In this document: piece after piece, positions 7,929 to 16,125 of the stretch
Position numbering within the stretch: position 1 is the stretch's first letter
How the letters are laid out: each line of letters opens with the position of its first letter
Source of the DNA: Halorussus vallis
GTDB taxonomy: Archaea; Halobacteriota; Halobacteria; Halobacteriales; Haladaptataceae
DNA: 64,000 nt
Direction: 5' to 3'
Assembly: GCF_024138165.1 (NCBI RefSeq)
Contig: NZ_CP100000.1
Coordinates: 2,542,001 to 2,606,000 of the forward strand
The notes under the pieces: generated by a model
The model's input: only the letters and a program-made list of their open reading frames with translations
What the model was told of the DNA's origin: nothing
Database searches by the model: none
Made by a program: the position numbers and the translations under genes

Positions 7929-9671
7929 ATGTCCGACACGGTTTACGCGATATCGAGCGGGAAGGGAGGTGTCGGAAAGACGACGACCGCGGTCAATCTG
8001 GGTGCGATGCTGGCCGACCGTGGCCACCGGGTCGTCGTCGTCGACACCGACCTCGGAATGGCGAATCTCGCGGGCTTCCTCGACTTCGAGATAGACGAAC
8101 CGACGCTCCACGAGGTGCTGGCCGGCGAGGCCGACCCCGAGGAGGGAATCTACGAGGCGCCGGGCGACATCGACGTGCTCCCGAGCGGGACCGACATCGA
8201 GGCGTTCGCCAAGTCGAACCCCGCGAACCTCCAGGGCGTCGTCGCCGACCTTCGCGAGACGTACGACTACGTGCTGCTGGACACCGGCGCGGGCGTCAGC
8301 TACGACACGCTGGTCCCGCTGGCGCTGGCCGACGCCGTCCTGCTGGTGGCGACGCCCGACGTGGCCTCGGTCCGGGACACCGCCAAGACCGGCGAACTGG
8401 CCGACCGCGTGGGCACCGAGGTGGCGGGTGCGGTGCTCACCCAGCGCAGCAGCGACATCCTGAACGCCGACGACGTCGAGGAGACGCTGGGCACCGACGT
8501 GCTCGCGGTCGTCCCCGACGACGAGGCGGTGCCGATGGGGGTCGACGCCGGGCGACCGCTGGCGGTGTTCGCGCCGAACGCGCCCGCCGGGGTGGCCTAT
8601 CGAAAGCTGGCGGCGGTCGTCGTCGGCGACGCCGAACCCGAACCGGAACTGGAGGTGGCCGACTCCGCGGAGAGCCTGGACCGCGCGCACGAGGACGGAA
8701 GCATCTTCGGCGAACCGACCGACGCCGACGGGAGCGAGGCCGACGACGGGACCGCGACCGACGATGGCGAGGCCGCCCCGACCGACGAGACGGAGGACGA
8801 AGACGACCCTGCCATCGGTGCGGCCGGCGTCTCCGCGGACGACGAGTCGAACGACCCCCTCGGCGGCTCCGACGCCGCCCGCCAGGCCCGCGCCATCGTC
8901 GAGGACGCCCACGGCATCGGCGACGACGCCGAAGCCGACGCGGGCGAGGCGGCCGACGGGGAATCGGACGTGGACACCGACGCTCGGAGCGTCGACGACC
9001 TCCTCAGCCAGCACATCGACGACGACCGACTCGGCGGCGGCGGCGACCCGCTGAGCGCGGTCGAGGAGTCTATCGACGCGCCCGCCGGTGAGGACGCCCC
9101 CGACCTCGACTCCGGAGAGAGCGAGTCCGACCTCGCCGACGCGGACGGAGACGCGCGGGCGACGGAGGAACCGACCGACTGGAACTTGGAGGACCCTGAC
9201 TCGGACGACCCTGAGCGGTCGGACGCAGAGCCCGACGAATCGGCCGACCTCGATTCGACGGGGGCGGAGTCGGCGGCTGACGCCGCCGACTCCGCCGAAT
9301 CCACAGGCTCCGCCGACCCGCTCGCCGGGACGGACGACCCGCTGGCGGGCGACGAAACCCCGGACTCTCTGGAGGAGTCCGACGAGTCCGCGGACCCCCT
9401 GGCTGAGAGCGACTCGGTCGACCCGCTGGCCGAGGACGGCGACTCGGACGAAGCGTCCGAAACCGCCCGCGACGACCTCGCGGGCGCGGTCCCCTTCGAG
9501 CGCGAGGACCCCTCGGACGAACCCTGGGACGAGGCTGAACCGTCGGCCACCGGGGACGATTCGGCCGACGGCTCGGGGGCCGACGACCGGAGCCGGAAGG
9601 TGTCAAAGAAGGACGGTGATTCGGAGGAAGGGTCGGGCGTCCTCGGTCGCATCGGTTCGCTGTTCAAGTGA
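7929..9671 (+). CDS. minD4: MinD/ParA-family ATPase with a 345-residue acidic tail (MinD4-like)
   Basis: The protein has 580 residues from ATG 7929. Residues 1-235 are a MinD-type ATPase: deviant Walker A KGGVGKTT (12-19), VVVVDTDLGMANL, and YDYVLLDTGAG. The remaining 345 residues are low-complexity Asp/Glu/Ser/Ala with DPL units at about 309, 375, 463, 470, 492 and 500 (mostly DPLA). The chain ends in the basic-hydrophobic GVLGRIGSLFK, which could be an amphipathic membrane anchor. In Haloferax volcanii MinD4, a MinD with a long C-terminal extension, positions archaella and chemosensory arrays at the pole. As I recall, its gene also lies near atp and release-factor genes. Orthology is therefore likely but inferred. 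Confidence 0.85.
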   Translation: MSDTVYAISSGKGGVGKTTTAVNLGAMLADRGHRVVVVDTDLGMANLAGFLDFEIDEPTLHEVLAGEADPEEGIYEAPGDIDVLPSGTDIEAFAKSNPANLQGVVADLRETYDYVLLDTGAGVSYDTLVPLALADAVLLVATPDVASVRDTAKTGELADRVGTEVAGAVLTQRSSDILNADDVEETLGTDVLAVVPDDEAVPMGVDAGRPLAVFAPNAPAGVAYRKLAAVVVGDAEPEPELEVADSAESLDRAHEDGSIFGEPTDADGSEADDGTATDDGEAAPTDETEDEDDPAIGAAGVSADDESNDPLGGSDAARQARAIVEDAHGIGDDAEADAGEAADGESDVDTDARSVDDLLSQHIDDDRLGGGGDPLSAVEESIDAPAGEDAPDLDSGESESDLADADGDARATEEPTDWNLEDPDSDDPERSDAEPDESADLDSTGAESAADAADSAESTGSADPLAGTDDPLAGDETPDSLEESDESADPLAESDSVDPLAEDGDSDEASETARDDLAGAVPFEREDPSDEPWDEAEPSATGDDSADGSGADDRSRKVSKKDGDSEEGSGVLGRIGSLFK

Positions 9672-9712
9672 AACCGGTAACGACTAAGGACTAGACCGTC
9701 CCACGCACTAGT

Positions 9713-9850
9713 ATGGCAGACGATAGTTCGGTTTCGCTCTGGTGGGTACTGCTGTTCGTGATACTGACTCTCGCCGTCGGAGCGGGTGCGGTCCTGTTCG
9801 TCGGCGGCAATCTGATCGTCCCGCCGGAGTTCGTCGCGCCGCTCTGGTGA
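9713..9850 (+). CDS. Small single-span membrane protein
   Basis: This 45-residue frame begins MADDSSVSLWWVLLFVILTL and ends in PPEFVAPLW. It consists of a short acidic start, one hydrophobic helix (about residues 9-32) and a short tail. It begins 42 bp after the stop of the MinD-like gene on the same strand and is probably co-transcribed. Acidic start plus one span suggests a real membrane peptide rather than a chance frame. Function is unknown; a partner role for the MinD protein is speculation. Confidence 0.65.
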   Translation: MADDSSVSLWWVLLFVILTLAVGAGAVLFVGGNLIVPPEFVAPLW

Positions 9851-9979
9851 CGCTCGGCGCGTTCTCTCGGTTTCTCGCTCGAATCCGTTTCTTTCCCGTA
9901 GTCGGCGGTATCGTCGCCGTCGCTCCGCGTCCGTTTCGAACGATAGAGACGAGAGTCACGCGATGAATCGCGGGACGAC

Positions 9980-11749
9980 CTACATCGAGCGCGGCGCGGC
10001 GACGCCCAGCACCTGCAGGGCGTTGCCGACCGCGTGCTTCGACGCCGCGACCAGCGCCAGGCGGGCGTCCCGGAGGTCGTCGTCCACGTCGTCCGAGAGC
10101 ACCGGGCACTCTCGGTAAAAGGCGTTGAACGTCTCGGCGAACTCCCGGGTGTAGGTGGCGACCACGTGGGGTTCGAGGTCGGCGGCGGCCTCCTCGATGA
10201 CGGCGGGGAAGCGAGCGATCACTTCGAGGAGTTCGCGCTCCGCGGGCGCCTCCAGTAGCGAGGCGTCGAAGTCCTGCGGGGTGGCCTCTCCCGGGGGGAT
10301 GCCGGCCTCGTCCAGGATGCCGCAGGTCCGGGCGTGGACGTACTGGACGTAGGGGGCGCTCTGGGCCTCGAAATCGAGCGCGCGGTCCCACTCGAAGGTG
10401 ATAGCCTTGGTCGGTTGCTTGGAGACGATGTCGTAGCGGACCGCGCCGATGCCGACCTGCTCGGCGATGCGCGCGACGTCCTCGTCGGTCAGGTCGTCGT
10501 CGCGGATGCGGTCGTCCAGGCGGTCTTCGACCTCCTGTCGGGCGCGCTCGATGGCCTCGTCGAGCAGGTCGTCCAGGTCGATGCCCGTCCCGGCGCGCGT
10601 GCTCATCTTGCCCTCCGGGAGGTTGACGTAGGAGTAGATGACCTGCCGGAGCTGGTCAGTGTCGTTACCGAGCAGTTCGAGCGTGGCGTTCATCTGGTCG
10701 GCCTGGAGCTTGTGGTCCTCGCCAAGCACGGTGACGGCGCGGTCGTACTCGTCGAACTTCCACTCGTGGTGGGCGAGGTCCCGGGTCGCGTAGAGGGTGG
10801 TGCCGTCCGACCGCAGGAAGACGAACTTCTTCTCGATGCCGAACTCCGAGAGGTCGAGTTGCCACGCCTCCTCCTCGTAGACGGACTCGTCGAGATTCTT
10901 GAGGCGGTCGACCACGTCGTCTGCCGACCCGTCGCGGAGGAATCGAGTCTCCTTGACGAACTCGTCGAACTCCGCGGGCAGGCGGTCGAGCGTCTCGCGC
11001 ATCCCGCCGAGCACGGTGTCGACGACCTCCTGGACGCGCTCGTAGGTCGTCTCGTCGCCCTCCTCCAGGCCCTGCATGATGGCCTGAATCTCGGCTTCGG
11101 CCGCCTCGACCTCGTCGGGGTCGCCTTCCTCCAGGAACTCGTTGCCCTTGCGGTAGTAGCGCACGAGGCCGTAGTCGGCCTTCTCGCGCTCGGGTTCCGA
11201 ATCGAGGTCGTCCTCGTCGAACGTCTCGTAGGCCCAGGTGAACACCGCCATCTGGCGGCCCGCGTCGTTGACGTAGTAGTGGCGGTCGACGTCGTGGCCC
11301 GCGAACGCCAGCACCCGCGCCACCGCGTCGCCGACGATGGGGTTGCGCGCTCGGCCGACGTGGACCGGTCCCGTGGGGTTCGCGGAGGTGTGTTCGACCA
11401 CGACCGACTCGCCCGTCGGTTCGAGGTGGCCGAAGTCCGACGACTGGGCCGCCTCGACCGTCCCCTCGTAGTAGGCATCGCTCGGCAGGAAGTTGACGTA
11501 CGGTCCCTGGGCCAGCGCGGCCTCGACGTAGTCGTAGTCACCGGCGTTGATCTCGCCGGCGATGTCGCTCGCGACCTCGGGCGGGGGCGCCCCGACCTCG
11601 CCGGCCAGCCGGAACGCCGCACTGGAGGCCAGTACGGCGTCCACGCCCTCCGGCGGCTCCTCGATGCCGAGGTCGTCCGTCGGCAGGTCGAGCGCGTCGA
11701 GCGCCGACCCGATGGCGGCCTCGACCTCGTCTCTGAACAGCAGGAACAT
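9980..11749 (-). CDS. argS: Arginyl-tRNA synthetase
   Basis: The protein has 589 residues and charges tRNA-Arg with arginine. The class-I HIGH motif appears as HVGR (130-133) in [17 protein letters not shown]. The KMSKS motif appears as KMSTRAGTG (near residue 380). The N-terminal tRNA D-loop binding domain and the C-terminal anticodon-binding domain ([28 protein letters not shown]) are both present. The substitution in KMSKS is common among ArgRS proteins. It converges on the small membrane protein gene and stands alone. Confidence 0.97.
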   Translation of the reverse strand: MFLLFRDEVEAAIGSALDALDLPTDDLGIEEPPEGVDAVLASSAAFRLAGEVGAPPPEVASDIAGEINAGDYDYVEAALAQGPYVNFLPSDAYYEGTVEAAQSSDFGHLEPTGESVVVEHTSANPTGPVHVGRARNPIVGDAVARVLAFAGHDVDRHYYVNDAGRQMAVFTWAYETFDEDDLDSEPEREKADYGLVRYYRKGNEFLEEGDPDEVEAAEAEIQAIMQGLEEGDETTYERVQEVVDTVLGGMRETLDRLPAEFDEFVKETRFLRDGSADDVVDRLKNLDESVYEEEAWQLDLSEFGIEKKFVFLRSDGTTLYATRDLAHHEWKFDEYDRAVTVLGEDHKLQADQMNATLELLGNDTDQLRQVIYSYVNLPEGKMSTRAGTGIDLDDLLDEAIERARQEVEDRLDDRIRDDDLTDEDVARIAEQVGIGAVRYDIVSKQPTKAITFEWDRALDFEAQSAPYVQYVHARTCGILDEAGIPPGEATPQDFDASLLEAPAERELLEVIARFPAVIEEAAADLEPHVVATYTREFAETFNAFYRECPVLSDDVDDDLRDARLALVAASKHAVGNALQVLGVAAPRSM

Positions 11750-11921
11750 ATCCGCTCGTTCCGGGCGAGCGGGTATAGGAATTTCTTTCTCTCGACGCGT
11801 GCGCGGGGCGACTTCGGGACGCGATTCCGATACGGAACCGGGTTCGCACGTGAGCGGCGACGAACGACAGCATTTTACACCGATAATTCAAAATATCTAA
11901 CACGAACACGGAACCGGACGC

Positions 11922-12809
11922 ATGCTCACTCTACACGACATCGTCGCCGGCTACGGCCGACGGCGAGTGCTGGACGGACTCGATCTGCGCGCCGATTCGG
12001 GCTGTACCGTCGTTCTGGGGCCGAACGGTGCTGGCAAGACCACTCTCTTTCGCGTCGGGGCGGGAGTGCTCGAACCGACGCGGGGAACGGTGTCGATAGT
12101 TGGGGACGACCCCTTCGAGAACCCTGCGGTGAAACGGGACGTCGGGTACGTCCCCCACGTCCCATCGCTGACACCGAACCTCTCCGTCCGGGAGAACCTC
12201 CGGTTCTGGGGCCGCGTCGACGGTCTCGACCCGGTGTACGTCGGCGAACGGATCGATTCGCTGGCCCGCTCACTTGACTTCAGCGACCTGCTCTCGCGGG
12301 ACGGGAGCGAGTTGAGTCGGGGGCAGTCCCAGCGGGTCGCCGTCGCGCGAGGGTTGCTCTCGGAACCGTCGCTGCTCTTCCTCGACGAACCGACCTCGGG
12401 ACTCGACCCGTCGGCGCGGGGGAAACTACTCGCGTTGCTCCGGGACCTCGCCGCGTCCGACCGGACGCTCGTCTACACCACCCACAACCTCCACGAGGCC
12501 GACGAACTCGCCGACGATATCGCGCTCCTCCGCGACGGTGAAATCGTCGCCTCGGGTCCGAAAGACGAAGTCGTCGACCGGCGAGGCGCGCGCACGGTTC
12601 GGATGAAACTGTCGGCCGACGACGGAGCCTCGCACCTCCGCGCGCTAGGATACGACCCGGTCGACGACGGCGAATACGTTCGATTCGAACTCGATTCGGA
12701 GACGACGGTCACCGACCTCGTCGAACTGCTCGACGAGCGGGGCGTGACGGTCAGCGACGTGGAGACCGATGGGAGTCCGTTGCAGGGACTGTTCGAGGAG
12801 GTCGACTGA
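11922..12809 (+). CDS. ABC transporter ATP-binding protein
   Basis: The protein has 295 residues and all the expected motifs: Walker A GPNGAGKTT (33-41), signature LSRGQSQRVAVARGL, Walker B LLFLDEPTSGLDP and H-loop TTHNLHEADEL. About 80 residues after the ATPase core match the C-terminal extension of ABC-2 type exporters (EYVRFELDSETTVTDLVELL). The permease gene begins 2 bp after its stop, so the two are translated from one message. Substrate cannot be told from sequence; drug, lipid or copper-type exporters share this build. Confidence 0.92.
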   Translation: MLTLHDIVAGYGRRRVLDGLDLRADSGCTVVLGPNGAGKTTLFRVGAGVLEPTRGTVSIVGDDPFENPAVKRDVGYVPHVPSLTPNLSVRENLRFWGRVDGLDPVYVGERIDSLARSLDFSDLLSRDGSELSRGQSQRVAVARGLLSEPSLLFLDEPTSGLDPSARGKLLALLRDLAASDRTLVYTTHNLHEADELADDIALLRDGEIVASGPKDEVVDRRGARTVRMKLSADDGASHLRALGYDPVDDGEYVRFELDSETTVTDLVELLDERGVTVSDVETDGSPLQGLFEEVD

Positions 12810-12811
12810 CG

Positions 12812-13621
12812 GTGTTCGATTCGACTCCTTCGATTCGGCTCGCGAAGGCGCTGATACGGCGACAGTGTCGCGCCTCGGGCGCGAAGATGTTCGTCGCGCC
12901 GGTCGGGTTCGGCCTGCTGTTTCTAGTCGTGAACCTCGTCGCCGCCCAGTCGCCGAACCTCCTGACCGGACCGACGGAGCGAGCGATCCGTCGGTACGCT
13001 CGCCTCTACTTCGACGGCGTCGACGGCACCAGCGCGAGCGTCCTGGCGATGTTGCTCGTTCAGGGGCCGTACCTCCTGTCGATATTCGGCGCGCTCACGG
13101 GGCTTCGCGTCGGTCGAAAGTTCACCCGCCGGGAGGTCGAGAGCGGCCGGTTCGAACTGTTGCTGGCGTCGCCGTACGACCCGGACGAGGTCTTTCGCGG
13201 CCTCGTCGCGAGTTCGGCGATACTGACGCTGCTCCAGTTGCTCGCGCTCGCGGTGGTCGGACTCGGCGGCGTCCTGGTCGTCCTCCTCGCCCTCGGCGTC
13301 TCGTTCCGGACGCAAGTCGGCGAACTTGTCTACGCGTCGTTCCTGACGCCGATTCCGGCGGCGCTGTGGGCGGTGGTCGTCACGGTCGTCGTCGTCGCCC
13401 TGTTCTCGAACGAGCACAGGATCGTCGGCAACGTCGAGAACATCACGAACATCGTCGGTATCGCACCGGCGTTCGCGACGCTGTTGGTTCTGAACTTCGC
13501 ACCGGGGGTGAACCTCCTGCAGGTGACGTTCGCGACGCTCGGAGTGAGTCTCGCCGGAACGGTCGTCGGATCGTGGGCCGTGGACCGGTGGTTCACGGTC
13601 GAGGGGGCCCTGTCGCAGTAG
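12812..13621 (+). CDS. ABC-2 type permease, partner of the upstream ATPase
   Basis: This 269-residue membrane protein starts at GTG 12812, 2 bp after the ATPase stop. Six hydrophobic segments are visible (around 25-47, 75-100, 130-165, 180-203, 215-235 and 240-260). The cytoplasmic loop RKFTRREVESGRFELLLASPYDPDEVF is the ABC-2 permease hallmark that contacts the ATPase. It forms the membrane half of an exporter. The substrate is unknown. A three-span membrane protein gene converges on it 67 bp downstream. Confidence 0.88.
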   Translation: MFDSTPSIRLAKALIRRQCRASGAKMFVAPVGFGLLFLVVNLVAAQSPNLLTGPTERAIRRYARLYFDGVDGTSASVLAMLLVQGPYLLSIFGALTGLRVGRKFTRREVESGRFELLLASPYDPDEVFRGLVASSAILTLLQLLALAVVGLGGVLVVLLALGVSFRTQVGELVYASFLTPIPAALWAVVVTVVVVALFSNEHRIVGNVENITNIVGIAPAFATLLVLNFAPGVNLLQVTFATLGVSLAGTVVGSWAVDRWFTVEGALSQ

Positions 13622-13688
13622 CGGGCGAGTCGCTCGCGTCCGACGACGCGTCCGGCCGGTTCCCGAGAACGAGCGTCGCCGGGACGTG

Positions 13689-14048
13689 TCACACGGTTCG
13701 GGCTTTCACCAGCATTCCGACGATGAGGACCACGACCACGACTTCGTACGCCGTGCTAAGGGCGTCACCGGCGAGCCCCTGCGCGAGCACGACGCCGTAG
13801 GCGAACGTGAGCACGCTGATGAGAACGAGCGTCCCGCCGACGAGTTCGGCCAGACGCTCCTGGTCGCTGACCATCTCGGGGTTGATGCCGGCTATCAACT
13901 CGGTCATCTGCCGATATCGAATCAGGTATCCCAACACGAGCATGACGACGCCGAGTCCGAACGTCGCCGTCGGGAAGGAATCCCCGAAAAATTGGAGCGG
14001 TACGACGTTCCGCAGCCGCGCCGTCGAGTCGGAGTACAGCGTTCTCAT
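13689..14048 (-). CDS. Small membrane protein with three predicted spans
   Basis: This 119-residue protein begins MRTLYSDSTARLRNVV. Three hydrophobic helices are visible (about 29-44, 70-92 and 95-115) with the charged loop QMTELIAGINPEMVSDQERLAEL between the first two. I do not recognise the family. It converges on the ABC transporter genes, and its link to them is positional only. The 283 bp upstream, shared with the divergent SDR gene, contain an AT-rich stretch near 14170-14215 where promoters may lie. Confidence 0.7.
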   Translation of the reverse strand: MRTLYSDSTARLRNVVPLQFFGDSFPTATFGLGVVMLVLGYLIRYRQMTELIAGINPEMVSDQERLAELVGGTLVLISVLTFAYGVVLAQGLAGDALSTAYEVVVVVLIVGMLVKARTV

Positions 14049-14331
14049 CGTCGGACTCCTCGGCGGTGACGCCGTCTGGGCTGTCGGTTCGAACTGCCGG
14101 ACGAGTGGTCGCGAGCGTCGGCGGGGAGTCGGCGACGCGACCGGCGTTGCCGTCTCCGATTCTCCTCATACATGTTTTCGTTCTAACTTCTTTCCAACGG
14201 TGGTATTTAATTCGACCTATGGGGCGCGCCCGTATCCGTAGCGCGACGGTACCGCACGGCGGTCGCGAATCTGCGACGGTGTCTCTCCGCTCGGACCCGG
14301 CGATTAACTGCCTCGCCGACGAAGCGCGCGC

Positions 14332-15210
14332 ATGGGAGAGACGGTTCTCGTCACCGGCTGTTCGACCGGCATCGGCCGCGCGACCGCGCTCGAATTCCTC
14401 GAAGATGGCTGGGAGGTGTACGCCACCGCCCGGAATCCCGCGGACATCGAGGATCTCGGTGAGAAGGGATGCAACGTCGCCACCCTCGACGTGACCGAGG
14501 CCGACGATGTCGAGCGGGTCGTCGACCGTATCTTCGACGACGAGGGTCGCCTCGACTGCCTGGTCAACAACGCGGGCTACGGCCAGTTCGGACCGGTCGA
14601 GGACGTGCCGATGGAGAAGGTGATCGAGCAGTTCGAGGTGAACACGTTCGGCCCGCTCCGGCTGATTCGGGCCGCGCTCCCGCGAATGCGCGAACGCGGC
14701 CGTGGCACCGTCGTCAACGTCACGGCCGGGGTCGGCGGCCTGACCGTGCCCGGACTCGGCGTCTACACCGGTTCGAAGTTCGCGCTCGAATCCGCGACCG
14801 ACGCGCTTCGCCAGGAACTGTCGCCGTTCGGCGTCGACGCGGTGCTAGTCGAACCCGGCATCGTGGCGACCGACTTCTACGACCGCGCGCTCGCCGAACT
14901 CGCCGCACTCGACCACTCAGCGGCCTACGACGACCTCTACCGGGTGCTCGACGATATCGGCGCGGTCGAGGCGGGCGGCCCCGGCATCAACCGACCGGAG
15001 CAGGTGGCCCGGACCATCGTGCGGGCCGCGAGCGCCGACGACCCCGACCCCGTGTATCGGGTGGGTCCGAGCGCGACGCTCGGCACCTACGCCGGCAGCG
15101 TCGTCCGGGGCCGGACGCGCGATAAGGCGTCTCGGCTGGGCGTGAAACTGGCGTCCCGCGAGTCGGTCCAGCGCCTCCTTCGGCGGCGGGCCCAGGACGC
15201 CCGGCGGTGA
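14332..15210 (+). CDS. Short-chain dehydrogenase/reductase with altered catalytic serine
   Basis: The protein has 292 residues with a Rossmann fold: TGCSTGIG (8-15, cofactor loop), LDVTEADD, NNAG (79-82), and YTGSK with Tyr145 and Lys149 of the catalytic triad. The third triad residue, normally Ser 13 positions before Tyr, is Ala132 here, preceded by Thr131. The enzyme may therefore use Thr or be impaired. ARNP after the second strand suggests NADP(H). Its substrate is unknown; the extended C-terminus (about 40 residues) resembles SDRs acting on lipids or steroids. The next gene overlaps its stop by 4 nt (GTGA), which implies translational coupling with a hydrolase. Confidence 0.88.
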   Translation: MGETVLVTGCSTGIGRATALEFLEDGWEVYATARNPADIEDLGEKGCNVATLDVTEADDVERVVDRIFDDEGRLDCLVNNAGYGQFGPVEDVPMEKVIEQFEVNTFGPLRLIRAALPRMRERGRGTVVNVTAGVGGLTVPGLGVYTGSKFALESATDALRQELSPFGVDAVLVEPGIVATDFYDRALAELAALDHSAAYDDLYRVLDDIGAVEAGGPGINRPEQVARTIVRAASADDPDPVYRVGPSATLGTYAGSVVRGRTRDKASRLGVKLASRESVQRLLRRRAQDARR

Positions 15211-16112
15211 CGCCGAGCGACCTCGCGACCGCAGAGGGAAGCGCGAACGACGGGCGACCCGCGTGGCTCGACGCCGACCGCTACCCCTTCGAATCCCGCT
15301 GGGCCGACCTCCCGGCGGGCCGACTCCACTACCTCGACGAGGGCGAGGGCCGGCCGGTGGTCCTGCTCCACGGCAACCCCACGTGGTCGTTCCTCTACCG
15401 CCGCCTCGTCGCGGAGCTATCGGCCGACTACCGGTGTCTCGCGCCCGACCTGCTCGGGTTCGGGTTGTCGGAGAAGCCCCCGACGTTCTCGCACCGCCCA
15501 GCGGCCCACGCCCGCGTCCTCCGGCGGTTCCTCGACTCGCTCGACCTCGACGGCGCGGTGGTGGCGGGCCACGACTGGGGCGGCCCGCTGGGGTTCGACT
15601 ACGCCACCCGCCGCCCGGACAGGGTCGCGGGCTTCGTCACGATGAACACGTGGGCGTGGCCGCGGGACCGACTCCGCGACCGCGTGGTCGCCCGAACCGT
15701 CGCCGGCCGTCCCGGGCGAGCGCTCGTCGGCAGGTACAACGCCTTCGCGCGGGTCGCGCTCGCGCCCGCAATGGTCCGGCACGGGCGGTCGGCCCGGTCG
15801 GTCTATCGCCAGTACGCCGCGCCGCTGGCCGACCCCGTCGCCCGGCGGGGCACGTGGACGCTCGCCGGGGCGGTGGTTGACTCCCGAGCGTGGCTCGAAC
15901 GACTCTGGGACCGCCGGGCGGCGCTCGCGGGGACGCCGGTCGCGCTCCTGTGGGGCCGGCGCGACCCGATGCACGCGTCGCTGATTCGGCGGTGGCGGGC
16001 GGCGTTCCCCGACGCTTCCTCGGTCGTCTACGACGACGTCGGTCACTTCGTGCCCGAGGAGGCGGAACCGAGGCTCGCGGCGGCGTTTCGGCAGTTTTTG
16101 AATCGAGTGTGA
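15207..16112 (+). CDS. Alpha/beta hydrolase, haloalkane dehalogenase-like
   Basis: The protein has 301 residues starting with the GTG that overlaps the SDR stop. HGNPTWSFLYR (from residue 55) forms the oxyanion-hole region. GHDWGG places Asp123 as nucleophile instead of Ser. GRRDPMH and VGHFVPEEA supply the acid and the histidine. Asp nucleophile plus HGNPTW are marks of the haloalkane dehalogenase and epoxide hydrolase branch, which hydrolyses carbon-halogen or epoxide bonds. The true substrate is unknown, and many such proteins are misnamed. Coupling to an SDR suggests successive steps on one organic substrate. Confidence 0.87.
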   Translation: MTPSDLATAEGSANDGRPAWLDADRYPFESRWADLPAGRLHYLDEGEGRPVVLLHGNPTWSFLYRRLVAELSADYRCLAPDLLGFGLSEKPPTFSHRPAAHARVLRRFLDSLDLDGAVVAGHDWGGPLGFDYATRRPDRVAGFVTMNTWAWPRDRLRDRVVARTVAGRPGRALVGRYNAFARVALAPAMVRHGRSARSVYRQYAAPLADPVARRGTWTLAGAVVDSRAWLERLWDRRAALAGTPVALLWGRRDPMHASLIRRWRAAFPDASSVVYDDVGHFVPEEAEPRLAAAFRQFLNRV

Positions 16113-16125
16113 GCGACTCGGTGGT

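Noticed and set aside
10334-12277. Very long plus-strand open frame opposite argS
   Set aside because: It is antisense to a certain argS gene. Its product is not halophile-like, and such frames arise from GC-rich codon use.
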